From Actinomycetota bacterium (GTDB taxonomy: Bacteria; Actinomycetota; Thermoleophilia; Miltoncostaeales; Miltoncostaeaceae), in assembly GCA_963169235.1 (NCBI GenBank), contig CAUJCX010000003.1:17041-81040 (forward strand): 64,000 nt of DNA. The letters are read 5' to 3'. How positions within the stretch are numbered: the stretch's first letter is position 1; the number at the start of each line of letters is the position of its first letter. Below are positions 19,904 through 29,229 of the stretch, piece by piece. Made by a program: the position numbers and the translations under genes. Under the pieces are notes generated by a model, which worked only from the letters and a program-made list of their open reading frames with translations, was not told the DNA's origin and made no database searches.

Positions 19904-20241
19904 GCGAGTGCGTATTCTGCAAGATCGTGCGTGGAGAGCTGCCATCCGACGTGATCGCCCAGAACGAGAAGTTCCTGGCGTTCACGCCGCTTGAGGACCT
20001 GGCCGCCGTGCACGCGCTGGTGATCCCGCGCGCGCACGTCGCGTCCATCGCCGGAGCCGACGGCCTGGACACCGCGACGCTGGCCGAGATGCCCCTGTTC
20101 ATCGCGCAGGTCGCCCGCGACCTGGGCCTCGACCAGTCGGGCTACCGGGTGGCCACCAACCACGGTCCCGACGCGCGCCAGTCGGTGAACCACCTGCACT
20201 GGCATATCCTCGGCGGCGAACCGCTGTCGGAGTCGATGTGA
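19900..20241 (+). CDS. HIT-family nucleotide hydrolase
   Basis: A 113-residue HINT-type histidine triad protein with the complete catalytic motif HLHWHILGG near the C-terminus and the N-terminal CVFCKIVRGELPSDV zinc-like segment with LAFTPLEDLAAVHALVIPRAH. HINT proteins hydrolyse nucleoside phosphoramidates and acyl-adenylates and may clean up aminoacyl-AMP. It is a standard member of this dnaJ-to-era operon. ATG overlaps the rsmE stop, with AAGGAG 7 nt upstream. Confidence 0.92.
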   Translation: MSECVFCKIVRGELPSDVIAQNEKFLAFTPLEDLAAVHALVIPRAHVASIAGADGLDTATLAEMPLFIAQVARDLGLDQSGYRVATNHGPDARQSVNHLHWHILGGEPLSESM

Positions 20242-20254
20242 CGGACGGAGACGC

Positions 20255-21192
<938 letters not shown>

Positions 21193-21196
<4 letters not shown>

Positions 21197-21606
21197 TCGA
21201 GGTGGAGGCGACCCCGGAGGGGCCCGAGGTCTCGGCCCTGGCCGACGTGGTCGCGTGGACGTGCGGGCGCCTGGGCATCGCCGACGCCAGCGTCGGCCTG
21301 ATGGTGGTGGGCGAGGACGAGATGGCCCGCCTCAACGCCGAGCACCGGGGCAAGGACGGCGCCACCGACGTGCTGTCGTTCCCGGTGGACGGTCCCGACG
21401 TGCTCGCCGGGTGGCCTGCCGACGGCCCGCCCCCGGAGCTGGGTGACATCGTGATCTGCCCGCCCCGGGCCCAGGAGCCGCTGGCGACGCTGGCCATCCA
21501 CGGGGTGCTGCACCTGGTGGGCTACGACCACGAGACCGACGACGGCGAGATGCTGACCCTGCAGGACGCCCTGGTCGACGAGCGCGAGGGCGTGGATGGG
21601 CAGTAA
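21193..21606 (+). CDS. ybeY: Endoribonuclease YbeY
   Basis: A 137-residue metalloprotein with the UPF0054 zinc signature [12 protein letters not shown] (three His) and the preceding [18 protein letters not shown]. YbeY takes part in 16S rRNA 3'-end maturation and ribosome quality control. The GTG start overlaps phoH, and its last 11 bases overlap the next gene. Length and motifs are normal, so the product should be active. Confidence 0.94.
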
Positions 21607-22384
21607 GCGCATGAGCCTGCGGCGGCGCGTCACCCACATGCGGCTGATGCGCAAGCGGCGGGCGTCGGCCATGCCGCGCCAGGGGTCGCTGCGCTGGTCG
21701 TTCCAGTGGGCTTTCGAGGGCATCGTGTTCGCGCTGCGCACCCAGCGCAACATGCAGGTGCACGCGGGCCTCGGCGGCGTCATCATCCTGGCCGGCCTCG
21801 TCATCAACATCACGCGCTTCGAGATGATGGCCATCATCGGCGCCATCGCCCTGGTGCTCATCTGCGAGATGATCAACACGGCCATCGAGGCGGCCATCGA
21901 CGCCGTGGTGACCGACTACCACCCGCTGGTGAAGGTGGCGAAGGACGTCGCGGCCGGGGCGGTGCTGGTGGCGGCGGGCAACGCCGTGGCCGTCGCGTAT
22001 CTGGTGTTCTACGACCACCTCACGACGCCACGCCGCGAGATCATCGACGGCATCCGCGACACGCCGGTGCTGCTGGTGGTGGCGGCGCTGATGCTGACGG
22101 TGCTGGCGGCGGTGGCGCTGAAGGCCATCACGCAGACCGGCACGTGGCTGCGGGGAGGCTGGCCGTCCGGCCACGCCGCGGCCGCGTTCTCGGCCTGGGC
22201 GGCGATCACGGTGATCACCGATCCGCTGCGGCACGCGGTGCTGGTGTCGATGCTGGCGTTCATGATGGCGCTGCTGGTGGCCCAGTCGCGCGTGGAGGGC
22301 GGCATCCATTCCGGCTTCGAGGTGTTCGGCGGCGCCCTGGTGGGCATCCTCGTGACCATCGTCGTGTTCCGGGTGCTGGGGTGA
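21596..22384 (+). CDS. Diacylglycerol kinase / PAP2 phosphatase-like fusion protein
   Basis: A 262-residue membrane protein of two parts. Residues about 30-145 are a prokaryotic diacylglycerol/undecaprenol kinase (DgkA type: [31 protein letters not shown], three helices). Residues about 155-262 resemble a PAP2 phosphatase with [12 protein letters not shown] and [13 protein letters not shown]; the usual final Asp of the third motif is not in place. The pairing suggests phosphorylation and dephosphorylation of lipid carriers such as undecaprenol. ATG at 21596 overlaps ybeY; an in-frame ATG at 21611 is an alternative. The position before era matches the dgkA place in Firmicutes. Confidence 0.85.
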   Translation: MGSKRMSLRRRVTHMRLMRKRRASAMPRQGSLRWSFQWAFEGIVFALRTQRNMQVHAGLGGVIILAGLVINITRFEMMAIIGAIALVLICEMINTAIEAAIDAVVTDYHPLVKVAKDVAAGAVLVAAGNAVAVAYLVFYDHLTTPRREIIDGIRDTPVLLVVAALMLTVLAAVALKAITQTGTWLRGGWPSGHAAAAFSAWAAITVITDPLRHAVLVSMLAFMMALLVAQSRVEGGIHSGFEVFGGALVGILVTIVVFRVLG

Positions 22385-22388
22385 CGCG

Positions 22389-23276
22389 GTGAGCGCGTAC
22401 CGCAGCGGCATGGTGGCCCTGGCGGGGCGACCCAACGTCGGCAAATCCACGCTTGCCAATGCGCTGTCCGGCGTCCACCTGGCGGCCGTCTCACCCCGCC
22501 CCCAGACCACGCGGCGGCGCATCGCGATGGCCGTGCACGGAGACGACTGGCAGGCCGTGCTGCTGGACATCCCGGGCTTCCAGACGCCCCGGGACGGCCT
22601 GACGCGCCGCATGCAGGCCACCGTCGACGACACGCTGGCCGACTGCGACGCGGCGGTGCTGATGCTGAACGCGGAGGAGGCGGTGGGCGGGGGCGACCGC
22701 TACATCGCCGAGCGCGTGGTCGCGTCGGGGCTGCCCGTGATCGTCGTCGTCAACAAGTGCGACGTCGGCGACCCGGGGGCGATCGCCCGGGCCGTCGCGC
22801 TGGCCGCCGAGATGGTGCCCCGGTTCCACGCGGTGCACCCGGTCAGCGCGCTCACCGGCGACGGCCTGGAGGCGCTGAGGGCGTCGCTGCCCGAGGTGCT
22901 GCCCGAGGGGCCCGCCTACTTCCCGGAGGGCATCGTCACCGATCAGTCACCCGACGAGGTGGCGGCCGAGCTCATCCGCGAGCAGGCCCTGGTGCGGCTG
23001 CGCCAGGAGGTGCCGCACTCGCTGGCCGTGCAGGTGGACGACATCACGCCCACCCGGGGCGGAGGGGTGAGGGTGGAGGCCGTGATCCTGGTGGAGACCG
23101 AGTCCCAGAAGGGCATCGTGGTGGGCAAGGGCGGCGCGATGATCCGCGACATCGGCACGGCGGCGCGCAAGGCGCTGGCGGTCGCGTGGGGCTACGAGAC
23201 GCACCTGGATCTGTTCGTCAAGGTCCGCCGGCGCTGGCGGGACGACGAGAGCATGCTGGACCGCCTCGGGGTGTAG
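22389..23276 (+). CDS. era: GTPase Era
   Basis: A 295-residue ribosome-assembly GTPase. G1 is AGRPNVGKST, G3 is DIPGFQTP (DxxG with Ile in place of the usual Thr), and G4 is VVNKCD. SALTGDGL (G5) and a C-terminal KH domain (KGIVVGKGGAMIRDIGTAARK) follow. Era binds the 3' end of 16S rRNA during 30S maturation, in line with the ybeY/phoH genes just upstream. The GTG start is 4 bp after the preceding stop. It is the last gene of the operon; the opposite-strand gene ends 10 bp downstream. Confidence 0.96.
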   Translation: MSAYRSGMVALAGRPNVGKSTLANALSGVHLAAVSPRPQTTRRRIAMAVHGDDWQAVLLDIPGFQTPRDGLTRRMQATVDDTLADCDAAVLMLNAEEAVGGGDRYIAERVVASGLPVIVVVNKCDVGDPGAIARAVALAAEMVPRFHAVHPVSALTGDGLEALRASLPEVLPEGPAYFPEGIVTDQSPDEVAAELIREQALVRLRQEVPHSLAVQVDDITPTRGGGVRVEAVILVETESQKGIVVGKGGAMIRDIGTAARKALAVAWGYETHLDLFVKVRRRWRDDESMLDRLGV

Positions 23277-23286
23277 CCGGCCCCCG

Positions 23287-24858
23287 TCAGCGCACGCGCA
23301 CGGAGACGCGCTTCGTGACCCGGCTGAGCGCGCGCGTGCCGGCGTCGTACACGTCGACGCTCACGTACAGCGGCATGGTGCGCGCGCCGGCCGCCCGGTA
23401 GAGCGCCACCACCTTGCGGCCCTGGGGGGAGAGGGACACCCGCAGCCGCGCGGCGGTGCCCGGGGCCATGATGACGGTGCGGCGGCCCAGCGACACGGTG
23501 GCCGCGCGTCCCAGCGTCGCAGGCCTGCGGGCTGCGGACGTGGCGTTGGCGATCACGACCCACCGTTCGTCGATCGCCAGCTTCTCCATGCGCGCGCCGT
23601 CCGCGGCCGTCGGTGCCGACGGCGCGCCGCTGTCGGCGACGACGGTGGTCGTGCGCCCCTTCGCGTCCGCGGCCGCGACGCGACTGCGGCGCGCACGGCG
23701 GTCGTACGTGACCGTCGTCCGGGTGGCCCGCGCCATCAGCGGCCGGGCGGGGGTGTACGCGGTGATCGTGGCGATGCACTGCCCGGTGGGACCCGGAACG
23801 GTGGCGGGTGGGCTGCCGGGCGCGCACGCGGCGTCCGTGTCGAGGCCCGTGCCCCTCGCGGACGCGACCACGCGCAGCTGGAAGCCGTCCGCGCACGCGG
23901 CCAGCGGCGACACGGCGACCCGCGGCAGCACCGTGGGTTCTCCCCGGCGGTCGGCCGGCGGCCGCGCGATGCCGAGGTCGGCGGGCACCACGGCCTTGGC
24001 GGACGCGGTGGATGCCGCGGTGCCGATGCACGCGACGGGGGCGGTGCGGTGGCGTCCTGCGGCGGGGGCGAACGTCGCGTCGCCGGCATAGGACACGGTG
24101 ACCGGGAACGCGGCACCCACGGCCGCGCCGAGCGCCCGGCGGTACTGCACTGTGCACGCCGCCATGCCGGGGGAGGACGGCACCGCCGCCAGCGCACACG
24201 CGGTGCCCTGAAGCGCCCCGTCCCCGGCGGTCCACGTGACGACGCCCGTGGGGGTGACGCCCGGCGCACCGGCCGCGCCGCCGGAGCGGGCGCTCACGGT
24301 GCACGGGGCGAAGGCGAACGGGTTGGCGGGGCGTTGGCAGACCACGCCGATGCCCACGGTGCGCGTGCCGGTGGTGGCGGGCGTCGCGGGGGTCACGGGG
24401 GTGGGCGCGCCCGCGGCGTCGGCGACCCGCTTGGCCGTCCACGTGCCCACGACGACGGCGGCGGTGTCCTTCACGTCGCCCGACATGGTGCTGGCGTCGC
24501 TCATCGTGCCCTCGTACGTGCGCAGGAGGGCACCGTCGACCTTCTCGGTCACGCTCACCTGCGTCACGCCCGACGGCGTCCACCCGGTCGCGCCCACCGC
24601 GAGGTTCTCGCCGTCGAGCGTTCCGGACCCGTCGACCTGATGCGCGTCGCCGGGCAGGCTGGTGGTCAGAAGCCACTGGTGCGGGGCGACGCCCGGGGCG
24701 GTCGACGTGATGCTCCACGTGCCCTTCAGCTCCCACAGCGGGCCGGGGAAATCACCCGGGTGGGCGCTGCCGAGGCCGGCGACCACCAACGCGAGCACCG
24801 TCGCGACGAGCCACGACCATGCCAGGCGGGGAGCGGTGGGGGTGCGGTGGTGGCGCAA
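23287..24858 (-). CDS. Large secreted protein of unknown function (tandem paralog B)
   Basis: A 523-residue exported protein that I do not recognise, paralogous to the gene at 24959-26584. A signal peptide (WSWLVATVLALVVAGLGSAHP) is followed by an N-terminal domain starting LKGTWSITSTAPGVAPHQW, a Pro/Thr linker (APTPVTPATPATTGT), a middle region with paired cysteines and Ig/bacterial-repeat-like TGVVTWTAGDGALQGTAC, and a C-terminal beta-rich domain (VIMAPGTAARLRVSLSPQGRKVV to VTKRVSVRVR). The TTG at 24858 is chosen because the paralog starts at the matching ATG and both have AAGGA 5 nt upstream. It may be a surface or matrix protein. Confidence 0.7.
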   Translation of the reverse strand: MRHHRTPTAPRLAWSWLVATVLALVVAGLGSAHPGDFPGPLWELKGTWSITSTAPGVAPHQWLLTTSLPGDAHQVDGSGTLDGENLAVGATGWTPSGVTQVSVTEKVDGALLRTYEGTMSDASTMSGDVKDTAAVVVGTWTAKRVADAAGAPTPVTPATPATTGTRTVGIGVVCQRPANPFAFAPCTVSARSGGAAGAPGVTPTGVVTWTAGDGALQGTACALAAVPSSPGMAACTVQYRRALGAAVGAAFPVTVSYAGDATFAPAAGRHRTAPVACIGTAASTASAKAVVPADLGIARPPADRRGEPTVLPRVAVSPLAACADGFQLRVVASARGTGLDTDAACAPGSPPATVPGPTGQCIATITAYTPARPLMARATRTTVTYDRRARRSRVAAADAKGRTTTVVADSGAPSAPTAADGARMEKLAIDERWVVIANATSAARRPATLGRAATVSLGRRTVIMAPGTAARLRVSLSPQGRKVVALYRAAGARTMPLYVSVDVYDAGTRALSRVTKRVSVRVR

Positions 24859-24913
24859 CGGCGTCCTTCGGGGTCGGGGCCCGCTGACGCGACGGTGCGA
24901 CGTCAGGGGCATG

Positions 24914-24950
24914 CGCCTTCGGGATCCGCGCGGCGCGGATCCCGAAGGCG
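24914..24950 (-). terminator. Long hairpin between the two secreted paralogs
   Basis: CGCCTTCGGGATCCGC and GCGGATCCCGAAGGCG form a perfect 16-bp stem around GCGGC (17 bp if the flanking G-C pairs). It lies 8 bp after the stop of the upstream paralog on the minus strand and about 55 bp before the TTG of the next. There is no T-tract. Probably a terminator. Confidence 0.6.
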
Positions 24951-24958
24951 ACGGGCGA

Positions 24959-26584
24959 TCAGCGGACGCGCACCATGATGCGCTTGGTCACCCGCGTGAC
25001 GGTCTTCGTCACAGGGTTGTACATGTCGACGGCCATGTACATGGGCATGGTCTTCCGCTTGGCCTTGCGGAAGAGCGCGATGACCTTGCGGCCCTGCGGC
25101 GACATCTTGATCTGCAGGCTCGCGGTGGTCCCCGGGGCCATGACGACGGTGCGGGCGCCCATCGAGATGGTGGTGCGCCGCGGCAGCTTGGCGCGCCGCG
25201 GTGCGCGTGCCTGCGCCGTCTTGTTCACGATCTCGTACCACGGCCGCTGGTTGAGCTGCTTCTGCAGGCGCTGGTAGTCGCCGATCGCGGGCGGGTCGGG
25301 GCTGCCCGGGTTGATGATCGTCTGCGTCTTCTTGCCGGCGCTGTCGATGAACGTGTACGTGACCTTGCCGTTCTTGTCGTTCGTGATGATGCTCGTCGCC
25401 ATCCGCACGATGGGGCCCGTCTCGACCCACGTGCTCACCTGCGTGATGCACGAGCCGGTGGACGCGACGGACGGCGTGGTGCCGGCGGCACTCGGGGCGC
25501 ACGCGACCGTGGTGGTCAGCGCGCCATTGGCCACCGACGGGGTGGGCTGCGACGGCGTGCCGCCGCGGATCATGAATCCGTCGGCGCAGCTCTTGATCTG
25601 CGGGGACGCGGCCGCGGGCGCCGGCGTCACCACCGTCGGCTCGTTGCGCCCCACGACGGTGGACGGGGTGGGAAGGTCGATCGGAGCGATGGCCTTGGAC
25701 GACTTCGACGCCGAGCCGGGGAAGCCCGACCCGATGCACGCCGCGATCACGATCTCGTGGCGCGCCTTGCCGGCCTCGAACGTGGTGTCACCGGGATAGC
25801 TTGCGGTGACCGGGAACGCGATGCCCGCCGGGATGTAGGCGGGGCGCTGGTACTCGATGCTGCAGCTCGCGACACCGGGCGACGACGGGGTGGCCACCAG
25901 GCGGCACTCCGTCCCGCGCAGCGAGCCCTGCTCGGCCGTCCACGTCACGACACCCGTCGGGGTGACGCGGGGAAGCGACGCGTTGGCGCCGTCCCCGACG
26001 CTCACGATGCACGGCATGGCCACGCTGGGGTCGTCCTTGCGGTGGCACACCACGCTGATGCCCACGGGGCGCGTGCCCGCGGTGACCGTCGGGGTGGAGG
26101 GCGTCGCCGGGGTGCTGGGCGTCGCCGGGGTGCCCGGAGTGGACGGGGTGCCCGGGGTGGTGCTGACGACGCGCGTGGCGGTCCAGGTTCCGATCGGGGT
26201 CCCGCTCTGGCGGAGGTCGCCGGACATGGTGTTCTCGGCCGTCATCGTGCCCTCGTAGCGACGCGATGCACCGCCCGTGGCCGACTCGGTCACCGACACC
26301 TTCGTGGCACCCGACTCCAGCCACCCGTTCGAGACCAGGGTGAACGCGGTGCCGTCGATGGTCGACGTGCCGTCGACCCGGTACGTGTCCACCTGAGTGG
26401 TGAGCGTCCACTGGTGCGCCGCCACGCCGGGGGCGGTCGTCGTCACATCCCACGTGCCCTTGAGGGGCCACTGGGGACCGTCGGACTGGGCGGTCGCGAT
26501 GCTCGCGGTGAGCAGCGCCATGACGAGCGCCAGGAGGAGCGGCCACCCCGGCCGCGGTGACGTCCGGGAACGATGGTGTCGCAT
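24959..26584 (-). CDS. Large secreted protein of unknown function (tandem paralog A)
   Basis: A 541-residue exported protein with a signal peptide (LLLALVMALLTASIATA-Q). Its layout matches the next gene downstream: LKGTWDVTTTAPGVAAHQW at the N-terminus, a TP-rich repeat linker (STPGTPATPSTPATPS) near residues 150-175, a cysteine-containing middle part with TGVVTWTAEQGSLRGTEC, a FMIRGG segment, and the C-terminal VVMAPGTTASLQIKMSPQGRK to VTKRIMVRVR. No enzyme motif is visible. The ATG has AAGGA 5 nt upstream. It is the first gene of the minus-strand pair and divergent from 26779. Domain shuffling by tandem duplication is evident. Confidence 0.72.
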   Translation of the reverse strand: MRHHRSRTSPRPGWPLLLALVMALLTASIATAQSDGPQWPLKGTWDVTTTAPGVAAHQWTLTTQVDTYRVDGTSTIDGTAFTLVSNGWLESGATKVSVTESATGGASRRYEGTMTAENTMSGDLRQSGTPIGTWTATRVVSTTPGTPSTPGTPATPSTPATPSTPTVTAGTRPVGISVVCHRKDDPSVAMPCIVSVGDGANASLPRVTPTGVVTWTAEQGSLRGTECRLVATPSSPGVASCSIEYQRPAYIPAGIAFPVTASYPGDTTFEAGKARHEIVIAACIGSGFPGSASKSSKAIAPIDLPTPSTVVGRNEPTVVTPAPAAASPQIKSCADGFMIRGGTPSQPTPSVANGALTTTVACAPSAAGTTPSVASTGSCITQVSTWVETGPIVRMATSIITNDKNGKVTYTFIDSAGKKTQTIINPGSPDPPAIGDYQRLQKQLNQRPWYEIVNKTAQARAPRRAKLPRRTTISMGARTVVMAPGTTASLQIKMSPQGRKVIALFRKAKRKTMPMYMAVDMYNPVTKTVTRVTKRIMVRVR

Positions 26585-26765
26585 GGGTGTCCTTGTGGTC
26601 GCGCGGCGGGGGCCCGCGGAAGCTGGATGCGATCCCCCATCGGCAGCGCCCGGCCGGACTTGAGGGGGCGAACGCGAAAAACCGTGACGACGCGCGGCCG
26701 GGGTGTCGCGGCCGCCCCGGCCGTTCGTCCACATGCGGGGTCTTTACGGCCACGCACCCCGGGCT

Positions 26766-26771
26766 TAGGAT
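26766..26771 (+). promoter_or_regulatory. Candidate -10 element, leaderless start of the 26779 gene
   Basis: TAGGAT, then 7 nt, then ATG. No ribosome binding site fits in between. Confidence 0.5.
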
Positions 26772-26778
26772 CGGCGTC

Positions 26779-27234
26779 ATGCCCACCATCGCGCGCTCAC
26801 TCGCCGTGTCCGCCGCCGTCGCCGCCATCGCCGCCGCGCCGGCCGCGGGCGCCACCATCCTCAAGGGCGTCGAGGCCCAGCGCGGCGCCGCGGCCGACCG
26901 CCTGGTGTTCACGTTCACGGGGCCGCTTCCCGCGAAGGTCCGCACCATGGCGGTCACGCGGGTGACGGCGGACGGCTCGGGCGCGCCCGTGCGGGTGCAG
27001 GGGCGCGCGTTCCGCATGGTGGTGTTCGCCATGGCGGACGCGCACGACGCGAACTGGAAGGCGTCGTGCGCGCCGCGCGTGCTGACGCCCACGCTCGACG
27101 TGCTGGTGCAGGCCAAGATGACGGGCGACTTCGAGGGCCAGGTGACGTACGGCGTCGGGCTCACCCGCCAGGTGACTCCCACCATCGTGCGCCGCCCGGC
27201 CTCGCGCCAGATCATCGTGCTGTTCCGCCGCTGA
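26779..27234 (+). CDS. Secreted AMIN-like domain protein
   Basis: A 151-residue exported protein. A signal peptide (SLAVSAAVAAIAAAPAAGA-T, cleavage near 25) is followed by one beta-rich domain: AADRLVFTFTGPLPAKVRTM, a later VRVQGRAFRMVVFAMA, and a C-terminal VGLTRQVTPTIVRRPASRQI-like strand pair. The pattern of (A/F)DRxVFxFxG, Pro, then VxGxAxLxV resembles the AMIN-like domain common in small actinobacterial exported proteins and lipoproteins. Function unknown; it may bind envelope glycans, as AMIN domains do. A weak hairpin follows at 27271. Confidence 0.68.
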   Translation: MPTIARSLAVSAAVAAIAAAPAAGATILKGVEAQRGAAADRLVFTFTGPLPAKVRTMAVTRVTADGSGAPVRVQGRAFRMVVFAMADAHDANWKASCAPRVLTPTLDVLVQAKMTGDFEGQVTYGVGLTRQVTPTIVRRPASRQIIVLFRR

Positions 27235-27270
27235 GCGGCGACGCCCCGCGGCGGGCGGGTGGGGGCGACT

Positions 27271-27286
27271 CGCCACCTGGGTGGCG
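27271..27286 (+). terminator. Short hairpin after the AMIN-like gene
   Basis: CGCCAC-CTGG-GTGGCG, a 6-bp stem with a 4-nt loop 36 bp after the stop codon. Weak evidence only. Confidence 0.3.
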
Positions 27287-27387
27287 TGTCCGCGCGCGCT
27301 CCTTCGCGCGAGCGTGGTGCCGAGCCGTCGCGCGTCGTCTCCGACGGGGCAGGAACGGCGATGACCAACCGGATGGGAGACGCCCAC

Positions 27388-28251
27388 ATGCCCACGCGAC
27401 GCACGGTGATGGCGGCAATCGGCGCGGCGGTGCTGTGCGCGTCGCCCGCTGCGGCCCAGGACCCGGCACCGGGGTCGAGCCCCTTCGCGGTGTGGGTGGA
27501 CACGGCGGTCGCGAAGAACCGCGACGTGACGATCGAGGTCACCAGCCACATGAAGGGCTGGACCGAGGGCGAGACCGGGTGGGACGGGGTGGCATCGACG
27601 CCGGGGAAGCTGGCCGTCGCGATCACCACCGACCCGGTGGGACCGTGCCCGGTGGACGCCGACGACTTCTCGTGGGCCGACGGGGTGGTCACGTTCGGCG
27701 ACGCGGAGGCGAACGCGTGGGAGGACGTGCCGGCGGTGGGTGACGTGATGTGGCGGGACACGTTCCGGCCCGGGCCGCGCACGCATGGCGGCTTCGGCGT
27801 CTGCGTCTTTCTGCAGGCGGAGCTTCCGGCGGTCGCCGATGCCGGCGGCAGCGCGCTCGCGCCCGCAGGGCTCTACACCGCGCGGGCACGCGCGGCGTAC
27901 GTGGTTCCGCGGGTGGTGCGCCGGTCGCGCGTGGTCCGGCGTGCGCCGGCGCCGCGCCGGACGTCGTGGCGCATCATGGCGATCCGGGCCGGGGTCCCGT
28001 CGTGGCCGCGCCGGTGCTACGCGACCATCGTCACCCAGCGCTCGCGCATCGACCCGCGGTGGGTGCGCATCGGCAACGACAACGAGAGGGCAGAGAGGAT
28101 GGGATGCTCCTTCGCCGACGGGTGGGTGCTGGTACGCCGCGGGGGTGACGGGCGGTGGCGGTTGTGGTCACAGGGATCGGACCCCGCGCCGTGTTCGGTG
28201 GTCGGACGCCGCGTGGCGGCGGAGATCTTCGCCGGCTGGCCCTGCGACTGA
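27388..28251 (+). CDS. Secreted hypothetical protein
   Basis: A 287-residue exported protein. The signal peptide MPTRRTVMAAIGAAVLCASPAAA-Q would be cleaved near residue 23. An N-terminal domain of about 140 residues has a cysteine pair (GPCPVD, FGVCVF). A linker of basic residues (VVRRSRVVRRAPAPRR) leads to a C-terminal domain: CYATIVTQRSRIDPRWVRIG, then WVLVRRGGDGRWRLWSQGSD and CSVV, ending GWPCD. The latter resembles a short domain seen in many actinobacterial secreted proteins with no known role. The start at 27388 is chosen for the signal peptide and GGGAGA 7 nt upstream; ATG 27361 in frame is possible. Confidence 0.62.
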   Translation: MPTRRTVMAAIGAAVLCASPAAAQDPAPGSSPFAVWVDTAVAKNRDVTIEVTSHMKGWTEGETGWDGVASTPGKLAVAITTDPVGPCPVDADDFSWADGVVTFGDAEANAWEDVPAVGDVMWRDTFRPGPRTHGGFGVCVFLQAELPAVADAGGSALAPAGLYTARARAAYVVPRVVRRSRVVRRAPAPRRTSWRIMAIRAGVPSWPRRCYATIVTQRSRIDPRWVRIGNDNERAERMGCSFADGWVLVRRGGDGRWRLWSQGSDPAPCSVVGRRVAAEIFAGWPCD

Positions 28252-28270
28252 TGGCCGTGGTGCCGGTGCC

Positions 28271-29119
28271 TCACCGCAGGAGGCGGTCCATGCGGCGGTC
28301 GCTGTAGCGCTTTCCGTCGGTCTGGCAGGCGGGGCAGTAGACCAGCTCGTAGTCGCGGAACCCCACGCGGGCGAGAGCGGTGCCGCAGCGCAGGCACGGC
28401 TCGCCGTGGTGGCCGTGCACGGCGGTCACGCGGGTGTGCTTGTCGGGCAGGTCGGTGGTGACGGTGCGCTCCTCGCGCTCCACGGCGTCCGCCAGCACCC
28501 GGTCGGCGGCGGTGGCCAGGCGCTGCCATGCGGCGTCGTCCAGCCGGTCGGTGCGGGCCAGGGGAGCGAGGCGGGCGGCCCACATGATCTCGCTGGCGTA
28601 GCACCGGCCCACCCCGGCGACCCGGCGGCCCTGGCGCAGCGCGGTGTGCAGCACGCCCGGGGGCTCGGTGAGCGCCCGCCGCCACCCGTCCGCCGTCAGC
28701 CCCAGCGGCTCGGGACCCAGGGCGGCCACGGCCGGGTCGTCCTCCGGGGGACCCTCCACCAGGCGCATCCACGCGCGGTGCGTGGTGGACAGCTCGCGTA
28801 GCCGCACCTCGCGGCCGTCGTCGAGCTCAAGGCCCGCGCACGCCCGCCGCGGAGGCCGCGAACCGGACGGCGGCGACGCGAGCCCCAGGCGCCCCGCCTG
28901 CATCAGGTGCGTCACCAGCGTCAGCCGCGGGCCCAGCCGCATGACGATCAGCTTGCCGCGCCGCTCCACGCCCTCCACCACCGCGCCCACGGCGGCGTCC
29001 AGCGGCACCGATCCCTGCACCGTGGCCGGGGAGTACGTGCGGGCGGCGACCACCCGGCGGCCCCGCAGGGCGGCGTCGAGGCCCCGGGCGAGCGCCTCCA
29101 TCTCGGGCAGTTCAGGCAC
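28271..29119 (-). CDS. mutM: Formamidopyrimidine/endonuclease VIII-type DNA glycosylase
   Basis: A 282-residue base-excision repair enzyme. The catalytic N-terminus PELPE (after the GTG-coded Met) is present, followed by the Fpg/Nei core and the helix-two-turn-helix region ([17 protein letters not shown]). The C-terminal zinc finger is [24 protein letters not shown], with the terminal basic segment [14 protein letters not shown]. It removes oxidised bases and nicks DNA. Whether it is Fpg (8-oxoG) or Nei-like cannot be decided from motifs; the PELPEM and finger spacing fit the actinobacterial Fpg/Nei group. It is divergent from deoC, and the two promoters overlap in a 100-bp gap. Confidence 0.88.
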   Translation of the reverse strand: MPELPEMEALARGLDAALRGRRVVAARTYSPATVQGSVPLDAAVGAVVEGVERRGKLIVMRLGPRLTLVTHLMQAGRLGLASPPSGSRPPRRACAGLELDDGREVRLRELSTTHRAWMRLVEGPPEDDPAVAALGPEPLGLTADGWRRALTEPPGVLHTALRQGRRVAGVGRCYASEIMWAARLAPLARTDRLDDAAWQRLATAADRVLADAVEREERTVTTDLPDKHTRVTAVHGHHGEPCLRCGTALARVGFRDYELVYCPACQTDGKRYSDRRMDRLLR

Positions 29120-29144
29120 CGGTCCGCACCCCGGAGGCCGTCGC

Positions 29145-29150
29145 TATACT
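29145..29150 (+). promoter_or_regulatory. Candidate -10 element of the deoC-his-trp operon
   Basis: TATACT, the best TATAAT match of the set, then 7 nt, then an ATG at 29158 that opens a 23-codon frame ending in the deoC start. Its reverse complement (AGTATA) may serve mutM. Confidence 0.55.
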
Positions 29151-29157
29151 CGCCCGG

Positions 29158-29229
29158 ATGCAGGCGAGAGCGAACGCGAAACACCGATACGGGACAGCGA
29201 CGACGGGGCCCGGGTGTCGCGGGCGATGA
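29158..29229 (+). CDS. Possible 23-codon leader peptide ahead of deoC
   Basis: A short frame starts with the ATG that follows the TATACT hexamer by 7 nt (leaderless geometry) and ends with TGA overlapping the deoC ATG (ATGA). It is rich in Ala, Arg, Thr and Gly and uses codons rare in this genome (AGA, ACA, AAA, CGA, TGT). It has no Trp or His run, so classic attenuation is unlikely. Its role could be to deliver ribosomes to deoC, which lacks a ribosome binding site. It may also be chance. Confidence 0.4.
   Translation: MQARANAKHRYGTATTGPGCRGR

Noticed and set aside
29120..29225. Tryptophan or histidine attenuator/T-box at the head of the deoC-his-trp operon
   Set aside because: The possible leader peptide has no Trp codon and only one His, and there is no T-box-like stem or terminator.
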